A stretch of 5,088 nucleotides of DNA from Gemmatimonadales bacterium UBA4718. Its GTDB lineage: Bacteria; Gemmatimonadota; Gemmatimonadetes; Gemmatimonadales; Gemmatimonadaceae. The stretch is from the NCBI GenBank assembly GCA_002404375.1, contig DHJO01000037.1, positions 18,334 through 23,421 of the forward strand, in the 5' to 3' direction. Position 1 is the first letter of the stretch; every line of letters starts with the position of its first letter. The translations under genes were made by a program, and so were the position numbers. The notes beneath the pieces were generated by a model. That model ran no database searches. It saw only the letters and a list, made by a program, of their open reading frames with translations, and was not told where the DNA came from. Below, piece after piece: positions 1 to 5,088 of this stretch.

Positions 1-200
1 TATGGAGAGAGCCAGCGGAACGTGAGCTTGTGCGACCCGGTGTCATCTCCATCCGCCTTGAGTCGAACAACGAAATGTGTACGCGGATGGATTGTCGGGA
101 GTCCCGCCACCTGCACCGCGTCGAAGACGCCAAGGATGTTGAGCTTTCCTTCCTGCGACAGGTTGGCGGCGTCGGCGAAGACGGCGAATGAGATGTGCAT
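1..200 (-). CDS. DUF6941-like conserved protein, N-terminal part (runs off left edge)
   Basis: Read on the minus strand from the ATG at 200-198, the frame stays open for 66 codons to the window edge. It begins MHISFAVFADAANLSQEGKL, followed by NILGVFDAVQV and then a beta-rich stretch (THFVVRLKADGDDTG, HKLTFRW). An opening of the form 'M-h-FA-hADAAN-S-GKLNILG-F' is what I associate with the DUF6941 family, small conserved bacterial proteins of unknown function. That family assignment is from memory. The conserved opening starts at this Met, which supports the start. No Shine-Dalgarno sequence precedes it; a TACTTT hexamer lies 5 bases upstream. The gene is divergent from the permease gene with 45 bases between the starts. 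The C-terminus is outside the window, and no biochemical role can be stated. Confidence 0.8.
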   Translation of the reverse strand, partial: MHISFAVFADAANLSQEGKLNILGVFDAVQVAGLPTIHPRTHFVVRLKADGDDTGSHKLTFRWLSP

Positions 201-245
201 GACGCAAAGTAGCCGCGACGCGCCTGCCCCGGCTAGCTTTCGTCG
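201..245. promoter_or_regulatory. Divergent intergenic region with two TANNNT -10-like hexamers next to the start codons
   Basis: Both flanking genes must be transcribed outward from these 45 bases. On the plus strand TAGCTT (234-239) ends 6 bases before the permease ATG. On the minus strand TACTTT (211-206) ends 5 bases before the ATG at 200. Neither start has a purine-rich Shine-Dalgarno sequence at the usual distance. This geometry resembles the TANNNT promoters of leaderless transcripts known from Deinococcus and actinobacteria. I see no convincing -35 element for either one. TANNNT is a weak pattern that often occurs by chance, so this is a tentative call. Confidence 0.3.
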
Positions 246-1166
246 ATGACGGAATCAGCTACTCATCCTTCGGCAATAACCGCGGACCCGAAAGCACGTC
301 CGGCGTTCGGTTTGACCGATGTCCTCTTGTTCACGATGGCGGCGATCTGGGGGGCAAACTTCGTAGTCGTGAAGTACGCCACGCACATCTTCAACCCCAT
401 TGCTTTCACCGGCCTACGCGTCGGAATAGCCGCGGTGTTTCTCCTTGTCGTAGCGTTTATAGGTGGCGGAATCACCATCCCCCGCCGCGACGTGCTCAGT
501 CTCCTTCTCCTCGGTGCGCTCGGCAACGGATTGTATCAGCTCTTCTTCGTGCTCGGCGTGGCTCGGACCCGCGCTGGAAACGCGTCATTGATAGTCGGCG
601 CGGCGCCGGCCTTCATCGCGTTGGTTGCGCGGGCGCGCGGGATGGAGCGCGTGAAGAGGACGACGCTGGTCGGCATTGGACTTTCCGTCATTGGTGTTGC
701 GCTGGTAATCGTCGGGAGCGCCAACGAGTCGAGCGGGACCACGACATTGCTCGGCTCATTGCTCGTTTTCCTCGGCGTCATCTGCTGGACGCTGTACACG
801 ATCGGTCTACAGCCGTATGCAGCGCGGATCGATATCATCCAGCTCTCCGCGATTACCCTTGTTGGCGGAGCGATTCCGCTGTTCATCGTGTCTGCCCGGG
901 CACTGATCTCGACCAACTGGTCCGCTGTCGGAATCGGAGGCTGGCTCGCGGTCTTCTATTCGAGCGTGATATCGATGGGCGTCGCCTACTTCTTCTGGTA
1001 TCGCGGTCTGCGGGTGCTCGGTCCGACACGCACCGCAGTCTACTCCAATCTTCAGCCGATCGTCGCCCTGCTGGTGGCGTGGGCTTTCCTCAGTGAGACT
1101 CCTACGATTTTCCAGGGCGTGGGCGCGGCGACGATCATCGCCGGAGTTTTCCTGACGAGAACGTGA
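246..1166 (+). CDS. EamA-type permease of the drug/metabolite transporter (DMT) superfamily
   Basis: A 306-residue inner-membrane protein, the usual length for the DMT/EamA family, built from two repeated halves of five helices each. Hydrophobic segments fall near residues 24-42, 53-72, 84-105, 110-128, 140-157, 167-185, 198-216, 232-251, 263-282 and 287-304. Family hallmarks are visible: WGANFVVVKYA in the first helix, NPIAFTGLRVG entering the second, ICWTLYTIG at the start of the second half, and GPTRTAVYSNLQPIVALL followed by FLSE near the end. The first 22 residues are hydrophilic and cytoplasmic-looking; there is no cleavable signal peptide. Family members usually export amino acids, nucleosides or other small metabolites, and the substrate cannot be read here. 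The ATG at 246 is chosen because the whole first helix follows it, although no Shine-Dalgarno sequence is present. The stop TGA shares its first two bases with the GTG start of the next gene. Confidence 0.93.
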   Translation: MTESATHPSAITADPKARPAFGLTDVLLFTMAAIWGANFVVVKYATHIFNPIAFTGLRVGIAAVFLLVVAFIGGGITIPRRDVLSLLLLGALGNGLYQLFFVLGVARTRAGNASLIVGAAPAFIALVARARGMERVKRTTLVGIGLSVIGVALVIVGSANESSGTTTLLGSLLVFLGVICWTLYTIGLQPYAARIDIIQLSAITLVGGAIPLFIVSARALISTNWSAVGIGGWLAVFYSSVISMGVAYFFWYRGLRVLGPTRTAVYSNLQPIVALLVAWAFLSETPTIFQGVGAATIIAGVFLTRT

Positions 1167-1855
1167 GGCTAGTTCTGTTCGACATCGACGGCACTTTGCT
1201 CAGCTCGGAAGGAATGGGCCGGGCATCGATGCAGCGCGCATTGACGGAAGTGTTCGGTTCTTCCGGAAATCCGTCGTACCGATACGACGGAAAGACCGAC
1301 AAGCAGATCGTCCGTGACACAATGCGGCTGGAAGGACACTCGGATGCCCACATCGATTCGCGCATGGAACAACTGATCGCGCTCTATCTCGATGGACTGC
1401 GGACCGGGGCAAAGAGCGGGACGTTCAGCGTCCGGCCGCTCGCGGGCGTCGTGGAGATACTGGATGCGCTCGAAAAGCGTGACGATGTCGTCCTCGGACT
1501 GTTGACCGGCAACATCGAGCCGGGGGCGCGAATCAAGCTCAGCGCCGCTGGAATCAACCCCGATCGATTTCGCGTCAATGCCTTCGGATCCGATCACGAG
1601 CATCGTCCCGAGCTGCCGGCGATCGCCCAGCGGCGGGCAAGCGAGACGCTGGGGCTCACAATCGCCGGAGAGCGACTGGTTGTCATCGGCGACACACCCG
1701 CCGACATCGAGTGCGGACGCTCGCTCGGCGCCCGCTCTATCGGGGTGGCGAGCGGGCATTACACGGTTGAGCAGCTCGAGGCGCACAATCCCTACGCGGC
1801 TCTGCCTTCGCTCGCGAATACGCAACAGGTGCTGGAGACGATTCTCAATGCTTGA
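1163..1855 (+). CDS. HAD-superfamily hydrolase, phosphoglycolate phosphatase-like
   Basis: A 230-residue soluble phosphohydrolase with all four HAD motifs. Motif I is FDIDGTLL, with nucleophile Asp7 and acid/base Asp9. Motif II is LLTGN, with Thr115. The motif III lysine is probably Lys125. Motif IV is IGDTPAD, with Asp177 and Asp181 binding magnesium. Residues about 16-90 form an inserted helical cap (GMGRASMQRALTEVFG ... DGKTDKQIVRDTM), which places it in the HAD-IA group with Gph-like phosphatases. Family members hydrolyse small phosphate monoesters; whether this one acts on phosphoglycolate is undetermined. The GTG at 1163 is the start because motif I begins five codons later and the next in-frame Met (residue 18) would remove the nucleophile. 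The GTGA overlap with the permease stop and the weak upstream ribosome binding site point to translational coupling. Confidence 0.92.
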   Translation: MRLVLFDIDGTLLSSEGMGRASMQRALTEVFGSSGNPSYRYDGKTDKQIVRDTMRLEGHSDAHIDSRMEQLIALYLDGLRTGAKSGTFSVRPLAGVVEILDALEKRDDVVLGLLTGNIEPGARIKLSAAGINPDRFRVNAFGSDHEHRPELPAIAQRRASETLGLTIAGERLVVIGDTPADIECGRSLGARSIGVASGHYTVEQLEAHNPYAALPSLANTQQVLETILNA

Positions 1856-2408
1856 GGTCGAGCTCAAGGCTGTCGTCAATGATCCGGCGGCGACGCGGAC
1901 GCAGGTCGAGAAAGCGGGAGCGAAGCTCACCTACGTGGGGCGACTCCTCGACAGGCGGTACGACATCGAGTCGCGGGAGCTCGCCGATCGCGACGAGGTC
2001 CTTCGCGTAAGGCGCTACGAGGGTAGCGAATCCACCAGGACTTATCTCGACTGGAAGGGTCGCACCGAGATGCAGGGCGCGTACAAGGTCAGGGAAGAGG
2101 TCTCGACACAGGTCGACGACCTCGTGGCGATGGAGCACATCCTGGACAGAGTCGGATTCATAGTCACAATGGAAATCGATCGCGATATTGCCCAGTACGA
2201 GCTCGGCGCGGCGACAATCCGGTTCGAGACGTACCCGCGAATGGATGTGCTGGTAGAGGTCGAGGGAGAGCCCGACGCCATCGAGAAGGCGATCGAAGCC
2301 CTCGGGATGCTGAGAGGCGAGTTCACGAGCGAGAGGCTGCCCAGCTTCGTCAGCAGATTCGAGAAACGCACCGGCGTCAAGGCTGCAGTGTCCGATAAGG
2401 AGCTTTGA
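1848..2408 (+). CDS. CYTH-domain protein (class IV adenylate cyclase / triphosphatase-like)
   Basis: A 186-residue soluble protein, the usual size of a stand-alone CYTH domain. It opens with the diagnostic ExExK signature (MLEVELKA: Glu3, Glu5, Lys7), followed by the tunnel-strand motifs LRVRRYEG (Arg53, Arg55), YLDWKG (Lys70), VREE (Arg82, Glu84), IDRDIAQYEL (Arg112, Tyr117) and VLVEVEG (Glu137, Glu139). CYTH enzymes bind triphosphate compounds and two divalent metals inside a beta tunnel; known activities are inorganic triphosphatase, thiamine triphosphatase and CyaB adenylate cyclase. There is no CHAD domain. Of the usual K-x-R pair in the IDRD segment only one basic residue remains, so the exact activity is uncertain. 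The ATG at 1848 is chosen because ExExK follows at once and a GGAG lies 10 bases upstream (1834-1837). The frame is open back to 1578, but that part lies inside the phosphatase gene and lacks family features. The gene overlaps the phosphatase by 8 bases, implying coupled translation. Confidence 0.9.
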   Translation: MLEVELKAVVNDPAATRTQVEKAGAKLTYVGRLLDRRYDIESRELADRDEVLRVRRYEGSESTRTYLDWKGRTEMQGAYKVREEVSTQVDDLVAMEHILDRVGFIVTMEIDRDIAQYELGAATIRFETYPRMDVLVEVEGEPDAIEKAIEALGMLRGEFTSERLPSFVSRFEKRTGVKAAVSDKEL

Positions 2409-2423
2409 ACTGCCTGTGGCCTC

Positions 2424-2439
2424 ACGCCATCAGTGGCGT
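2424..2439 (+). terminator. Small perfect hairpin after the CYTH gene, no U-tract
   Basis: ACGCCA (2424-2429), loop TCAG, then TGGCGT (2434-2439): a perfect 6-bp stem with a 4-base loop, starting 16 bases after the CYTH stop codon. It sits where the three-gene transcript should end. The following bases (CCCGACG) are not T-rich, so it is not a classical intrinsic terminator. It could be a 3'-end stabilising or pausing hairpin, or chance. Confidence 0.35.
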
Positions 2440-2531
2440 CCCGACGTAGTGAACTCGCACCTTGACGCTGTGCTACTGACGTCTCGCACCCGTTCAGTTG
2501 CAGTTAGACCCCAGATCAACCGAGATGCCAG

Positions 2532-2568
2532 GTGACAGGATTGCCTCCGGCTTTTATCCTGATAGATT
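2532..2568 (+). promoter_or_regulatory. Candidate promoter for the cytochrome c/FTR1 gene
   Basis: GTGACA (2532-2537, five of six matches to TTGACA) is separated by exactly 17 bases from TATCCT (2555-2560, four of six matches to TATAAT). A second, shifted option is TTGCCT (2541-2546), 16 bases, TAGATT (2563-2568). Either would start transcription about 0 to 10 bases before the ATG at 2578, giving a very short or absent leader. This agrees with the lack of a Shine-Dalgarno sequence there. The -10 region also contains the small palindrome TATC-CT-GATA (2555-2564), a possible but very short operator. No full Fur box is visible. Confidence 0.42.
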
Positions 2569-2577
2569 CACTCGGCA

Positions 2578-4377
2578 ATGAATTGTCGATCAATGCGATG
2601 GATCGCTGTCTCGATCCTGTCGCTCATGGCAGCTGTCCGTCTGCCCGCCCAGGAAAATCCTGCCAAACGTCTCGCGAGCATCGTCGGTGTTGCCGTCGAG
2701 GAGTACGCGAAAGCCGTAGATGAACACGGAAAGCTCATCTCAAAGGATGAGTTCGACGAGACTTATGGGTTTCTGACGGACGCCAAGCTCGTGGCCGCTC
2801 GCTTGAGCGGCTACGACGCCCCCGCGACAAGAGCGATTCTCGACAGCCTCACACTCGCGGTCTCGGAGAGGAAACCGCCGGCAACGGTCAAGCAGTTCTA
2901 CAGACTTTTCGCGGCATCGCTGGGCACGGCAGGGGCGATGGACCTCCCGAAAGGTCCGCTGGACACGGCTCAGGGTCACCCGCTGTACCTCAGGAATTGC
3001 GCGTCTTGCCACGGGTCGAGAGGTGCCGGCGACGGCCCGGCTGCTCGCACCCTGAGCACTCCACCACCAGCGATCAGCTTGAAGAATCTGACCCCCGAGC
3101 TTACACCGGGTCTGGCCTACAACGTCATCTCGGTTGGGGTGCGCGGAACCGCAATGCCTGCCTTCGCACCCGCGCTTACGCCGCAGCAGCGCTGGAACAT
3201 CATCAACTACATCTACGCGCTCCGCGGCGAGAGGATGTCGCTTCCCGCGGCGCGAGCCGATGCAACGGCGATTCCCGGGGACACCGCATCGCCCGTGATT
3301 CTCGCGCTCCTCGACAGCGCGCTCGAATTCGCCCGCGCCGGCAAAGCCGCCGAGGCCGGGGATCGCGCCTTCGATGCGTACATCGCGTTCGAGCCGCTCG
3401 AGACTTCCGCTCGCGCGAAAAAGCCCGGGCTCGTCGCCACGATGGAGCGATACTTCGCCGACTTCAAGGGAGCAGTGAAGCGCAACGACATCGCGGGAGC
3501 GAAGACATCACGCGACGCAATCGCGGATGGGCTTCCGGCCGTGATAGATCTTACCCAGCAGCCATCCACGAGCTGGGAAGCATTCTTCCAATCCTTCCTC
3601 ATCATCCTGCGCGAGGGTTTCGAGGCGATCCTCGTGCTCGGGGCAGTCGTGGCGTTCCTGATCAAGACCGGCCACCGCGAGCGATTGCGCTCGGTATGGG
3701 TCGGTGTCACGCTCGGAGTGCTTGCAAGTCTCGCCACCGCGGTGGTCCTCAAGACGCTGCTGGGCGCGATGCCCGCGAGCCGCTCGCTCGTCGAGGGGAT
3801 CACGATGCTGATCGCCGTGGCCGTTCTCTTCTCCGTCAGCTATTGGCTCATCTCCAAGGTCGAAGCCGCCAAATGGCAGAAGTTCATCCGCGAGAAGGTG
3901 ACGTCCGCGCTCGAGCACGGCGGCGGCAAGGCGCTCACGCTCGTCGCGTTCCTCGCCGTCTACAGGGAAGGAGCCGAGACGGCGCTCTTCTATCAGGCGC
4001 TCTTCAACAGCGGGCCGAACGTTGGATTGCCCCTTGCTTTCGGAATCGTCGTCGGGCTCGCGGCGCTCGCGGTGATATTCACGCTGTTCTACCGGTACGG
4101 CGTGCGCATCCCAATGCGTCCGTTCTTCGCCGTCACGAGCATCCTGCTCTACTACATGGCGTTCGTATTCATGGGTAAGGGAATTCGCGAGCTCCAGGAA
4201 GCGAACGTGATGCCTATCACGGTGGTTCCAGGAGCGCTCCACATCGATGCGATGGGCATCTATCCCAGTATGGAGACGCTTGTTGCGCAGGGGATTCTGG
4301 TTCTGTTGCTCATTTTCGCGACGATCAAGACGTTCTGGCCGGGCCATAAACCGGACGAGCCTGTTACGGAGGCTTAG
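2578..4377 (+). CDS. Cytochrome c / FTR1 family iron permease fusion
   Basis: A 599-residue envelope protein for high-affinity iron uptake. Residues about 7-25 form a signal peptide (Arg, then IAVSILSLMAAV, then LPAQ) that sends the N-terminal half to the periplasm. Residues 30-120 are helical, of unassigned function. Residues 134-220 are a class I-type cytochrome c domain with one haem site (CASCH, Cys141, Cys144, His145) and probable axial Met193 in GTAMP. Residues 236-329 form a helical linker. Residues 333-590 are the FTR1 permease with about seven membrane helices and two iron-transport REGxE motifs: REGFE (345-349) in the first helix and REGAE (463-467) in the fourth. FTR1 proteins move iron after it is oxidised by a partner such as a multicopper oxidase or EfeO/EfeB. 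Here the haem domain probably supplies that redox step, and no separate partner gene is in view. ATG 2578 is used; ATG 2593 would also keep the signal peptide, and neither has a Shine-Dalgarno sequence. Confidence 0.93.
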   Translation: MNCRSMRWIAVSILSLMAAVRLPAQENPAKRLASIVGVAVEEYAKAVDEHGKLISKDEFDETYGFLTDAKLVAARLSGYDAPATRAILDSLTLAVSERKPPATVKQFYRLFAASLGTAGAMDLPKGPLDTAQGHPLYLRNCASCHGSRGAGDGPAARTLSTPPPAISLKNLTPELTPGLAYNVISVGVRGTAMPAFAPALTPQQRWNIINYIYALRGERMSLPAARADATAIPGDTASPVILALLDSALEFARAGKAAEAGDRAFDAYIAFEPLETSARAKKPGLVATMERYFADFKGAVKRNDIAGAKTSRDAIADGLPAVIDLTQQPSTSWEAFFQSFLIILREGFEAILVLGAVVAFLIKTGHRERLRSVWVGVTLGVLASLATAVVLKTLLGAMPASRSLVEGITMLIAVAVLFSVSYWLISKVEAAKWQKFIREKVTSALEHGGGKALTLVAFLAVYREGAETALFYQALFNSGPNVGLPLAFGIVVGLAALAVIFTLFYRYGVRIPMRPFFAVTSILLYYMAFVFMGKGIRELQEANVMPITVVPGALHIDAMGIYPSMETLVAQGILVLLLIFATIKTFWPGHKPDEPVTEA

Positions 4378-4394
4378 CATTTGCCGCTGAAGGC

Positions 4395-4422
4395 GGGACG
4401 CGGGAAGCGGGATGCGGGACGC
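4395..4422 (+). repeat. Four tandem copies of heptamer GGGANGC
   Basis: The units are GGGACGC (4395-4401), GGGAAGC (4402-4408), GGGATGC (4409-4415) and GGGACGC (4416-4422). They are contiguous and identical except for the fifth base, which is C, A, T, C. The array fills much of the 64-bp gap between the iron permease stop and the dioxygenase start. A heptamer repeat with one free position is a short-sequence-repeat pattern, not CRISPR or an inverted-repeat element. Its function is unknown. Confidence 0.85.
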
Positions 4423-4428
4423 GCTGAC

Positions 4429-4433
4429 GGAGG
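4429..4433 (+). promoter_or_regulatory. Strong Shine-Dalgarno sequence that fixes the dioxygenase start
   Basis: GGAGG lies 8 bases before the ATG at 4442, near-ideal complementarity and spacing. It favours ATG 4442 over the in-frame ATG at 4412, which lies inside the heptamer repeat, and over ATG 4457. It is the clearest ribosome binding site in the window. Confidence 0.7.
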
Positions 4434-4441
4434 CGAAGAAG

Positions 4442-5088
4442 ATGACAAAGACGCAGATGCCGGCTACAGCTGACGAGCAGACGGGAATTCGCCCCAAAGG
4501 CTACCGCCTCCCTGAATCGACACATCTCGGTAGGGTTCGGCTTCAGGTTGCCAATCTCGATCGATCTGTTCTTTTCTACGAGAACGTCCTCGGCATGCGC
4601 GTCCTCAACCGCAACGCCGATTCGGCGAGTCTCGGCCCGCACGGAGAGGATCGCGAGATCGTTCATTTTCGCCGGCTGTCGAGCGCGAGACCGGTTCCGC
4701 GCCGCGGATTGCTGGGCCTGTATCACTTTGCGATCCTGCTTCCGGATCGCGCTTCGCTCGGACGCTTCGTGGCGCATCTCGCCGAGACCGGCGTCTACGC
4801 CGGGATGTCGGACCACTTCGTGAGCGAAGCGGTGTACCTCACCGATCCGGACGGACTCGGCATCGAGGTGTACGCGGACAGACCTCGCGACGCGTGGCGT
4901 TATGACGAGCGTCAGCTCCACATGACGACGAACCATCTCGATGTCGATGAGCTGGTGCGATCAGCGCGCGGCGAGCATTGGACTGGAATGCCTCCCGGCA
5001 CTGTGCTCGGCCACGTGCACCTCTACGTTGACGACATCGATAAGGCCGAGGCGTTCTATCATGACGCACTTGGGTTCGACAAGGTTGT
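4442..5088 (+). CDS. CatE-type extradiol dioxygenase / VOC (glyoxalase-bleomycin resistance fold) protein, C-terminus cut off
   Basis: The frame is open from ATG 4442 to the right edge (215 codons), with no stop in the window. Two VOC modules are present: the first covers about residues 30-147 (RVRLQVANLDRSVLFYENVLGM ... GIEVYADRPRD), and the second begins near 189 (LGHVHLYVDDIDKAEAFYHDALGF). The motifs YHFAILLPDR (93-102), SEAVYLTDPDG and IEVYADRPRDAW closely match what I recall of Bacillus subtilis CatE, a catechol 2,3-dioxygenase. That is from memory, not an alignment. Likely metal-ligand candidates are His95, Glu142 and His191 or His193, but the rest of the second module is missing. Family members cleave catechol-type rings next to the hydroxyls using Fe(II) or Mn(II); this substrate is not determined. 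The first 25 residues are a polar extension. A strong GGAGG supports the start. It lies 64 bases after the iron permease gene on the same strand. Confidence 0.87.
   Translation, partial: MTKTQMPATADEQTGIRPKGYRLPESTHLGRVRLQVANLDRSVLFYENVLGMRVLNRNADSASLGPHGEDREIVHFRRLSSARPVPRRGLLGLYHFAILLPDRASLGRFVAHLAETGVYAGMSDHFVSEAVYLTDPDGLGIEVYADRPRDAWRYDERQLHMTTNHLDVDELVRSARGEHWTGMPPGTVLGHVHLYVDDIDKAEAFYHDALGFDKV

Noticed and set aside
22..249. Plus-strand open frame of 75 codons at the left edge
   Set aside because: It is antisense to the DUF6941-like gene, has low-complexity Ser/Arg/Cys composition, and runs into the permease start.
1578..1847. 90-codon N-terminal extension of the CYTH frame
   Set aside because: It lies wholly inside the phosphatase gene in another frame, is rich in Ser, Arg and Pro, and the ExExK motif marks the true start at 1848.
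1169..1930. Long minus-strand frame of 253 codons opposite the phosphatase gene
   Set aside because: It is a GC-rich antisense shadow with no recognisable motif, while the opposite strand carries all four HAD motifs.
2997..4178. Plus-strand frame of 393 codons inside the iron permease gene
   Set aside because: It is extremely rich in Arg and has no domain; it is a frame-shifted shadow of the cytochrome c/FTR1 gene.
4383..4394. GCC...GGC pairing after the iron permease stop as a terminator
   Set aside because: The stem is only three base pairs and no T-run follows.
4412..4414. Alternative upstream ATG for the dioxygenase
   Set aside because: It is in frame, but lies inside the heptamer array, would add ten residues of repeat and leader sequence, and has no ribosome binding site as good as the GGAGG before 4442.
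4395..4422. Heptamer array as a CRISPR
   Set aside because: The units are 7 bases, contiguous and without spacers.
3508..4497. Minus-strand frame of 329 codons opposite the iron permease
   Set aside because: Its charged, Arg/Glu/Asp/His-rich composition is typical of the antisense of GC-rich membrane-protein codons. Its upstream end runs through the heptamer repeat and into the dioxygenase gene.
4364..4936. Minus-strand frame of 190 codons opposite the dioxygenase
   Set aside because: The plus strand encodes clear VOC motifs with a strong ribosome binding site; the minus frame has no recognisable feature and ends in the tandem repeat.

Overview
The window is GC-rich, gene-dense bacterial DNA with short intergenic gaps and overlapping genes. 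The gene set is a DUF6941-like protein, a DMT exporter, a HAD phosphatase, a CYTH protein, a cytochrome c/FTR1 fusion permease and a CatE-type dioxygenase. With high GC and few Shine-Dalgarno sites, it would fit a soil or sediment bacterium such as a Gemmatimonadota or Acidobacteriota member. That placement is inference from general familiarity, not a search result. No tRNA, rRNA, CRISPR array, transposase or phage gene is visible.

Left part (1-2408): a minus-strand gene runs off the left edge and starts at 200. A 45-bp divergent gap separates it from a tightly packed plus-strand trio: an EamA/DMT-type permease (246-1166), a HAD-superfamily phosphatase (1163-1855) and a CYTH-domain protein (1848-2408). 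The permease and phosphatase overlap by 4 bases, the phosphatase and CYTH genes by 8. The trio is therefore very probably one transcript with translational coupling. The HAD and CYTH proteins both belong to phosphate-ester or polyphosphate chemistry, but no shared substrate can be read from the sequence.

Middle part (2409-4377): a 169-bp non-coding gap holds a small perfect hairpin just after the CYTH stop and a plausible promoter before the next gene. That gene is the most distinctive in the window: a 599-residue exported and membrane protein that joins a monohaem cytochrome c domain (one CXXCH) to a complete FTR1 iron permease with two REGxE motifs. It is probably a self-contained redox-coupled iron uptake protein.

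Right part (4378-5088): a 64-bp gap carries four perfect tandem copies of the heptamer GGGANGC and then a good ribosome binding site. This leads into a VOC-fold extradiol dioxygenase of the CatE type, cut off by the right edge. An iron importer beside a probable iron or manganese dioxygenase is suggestive, but the gap and the separate ribosome binding site leave co-transcription open.

I see ordinary metabolic and transport genes rather than a new multi-gene system. The items most worth following are the heptamer repeat, the cytochrome-permease fusion, the short-leader promoters without ribosome binding sites, and the HAD-CYTH coupling.
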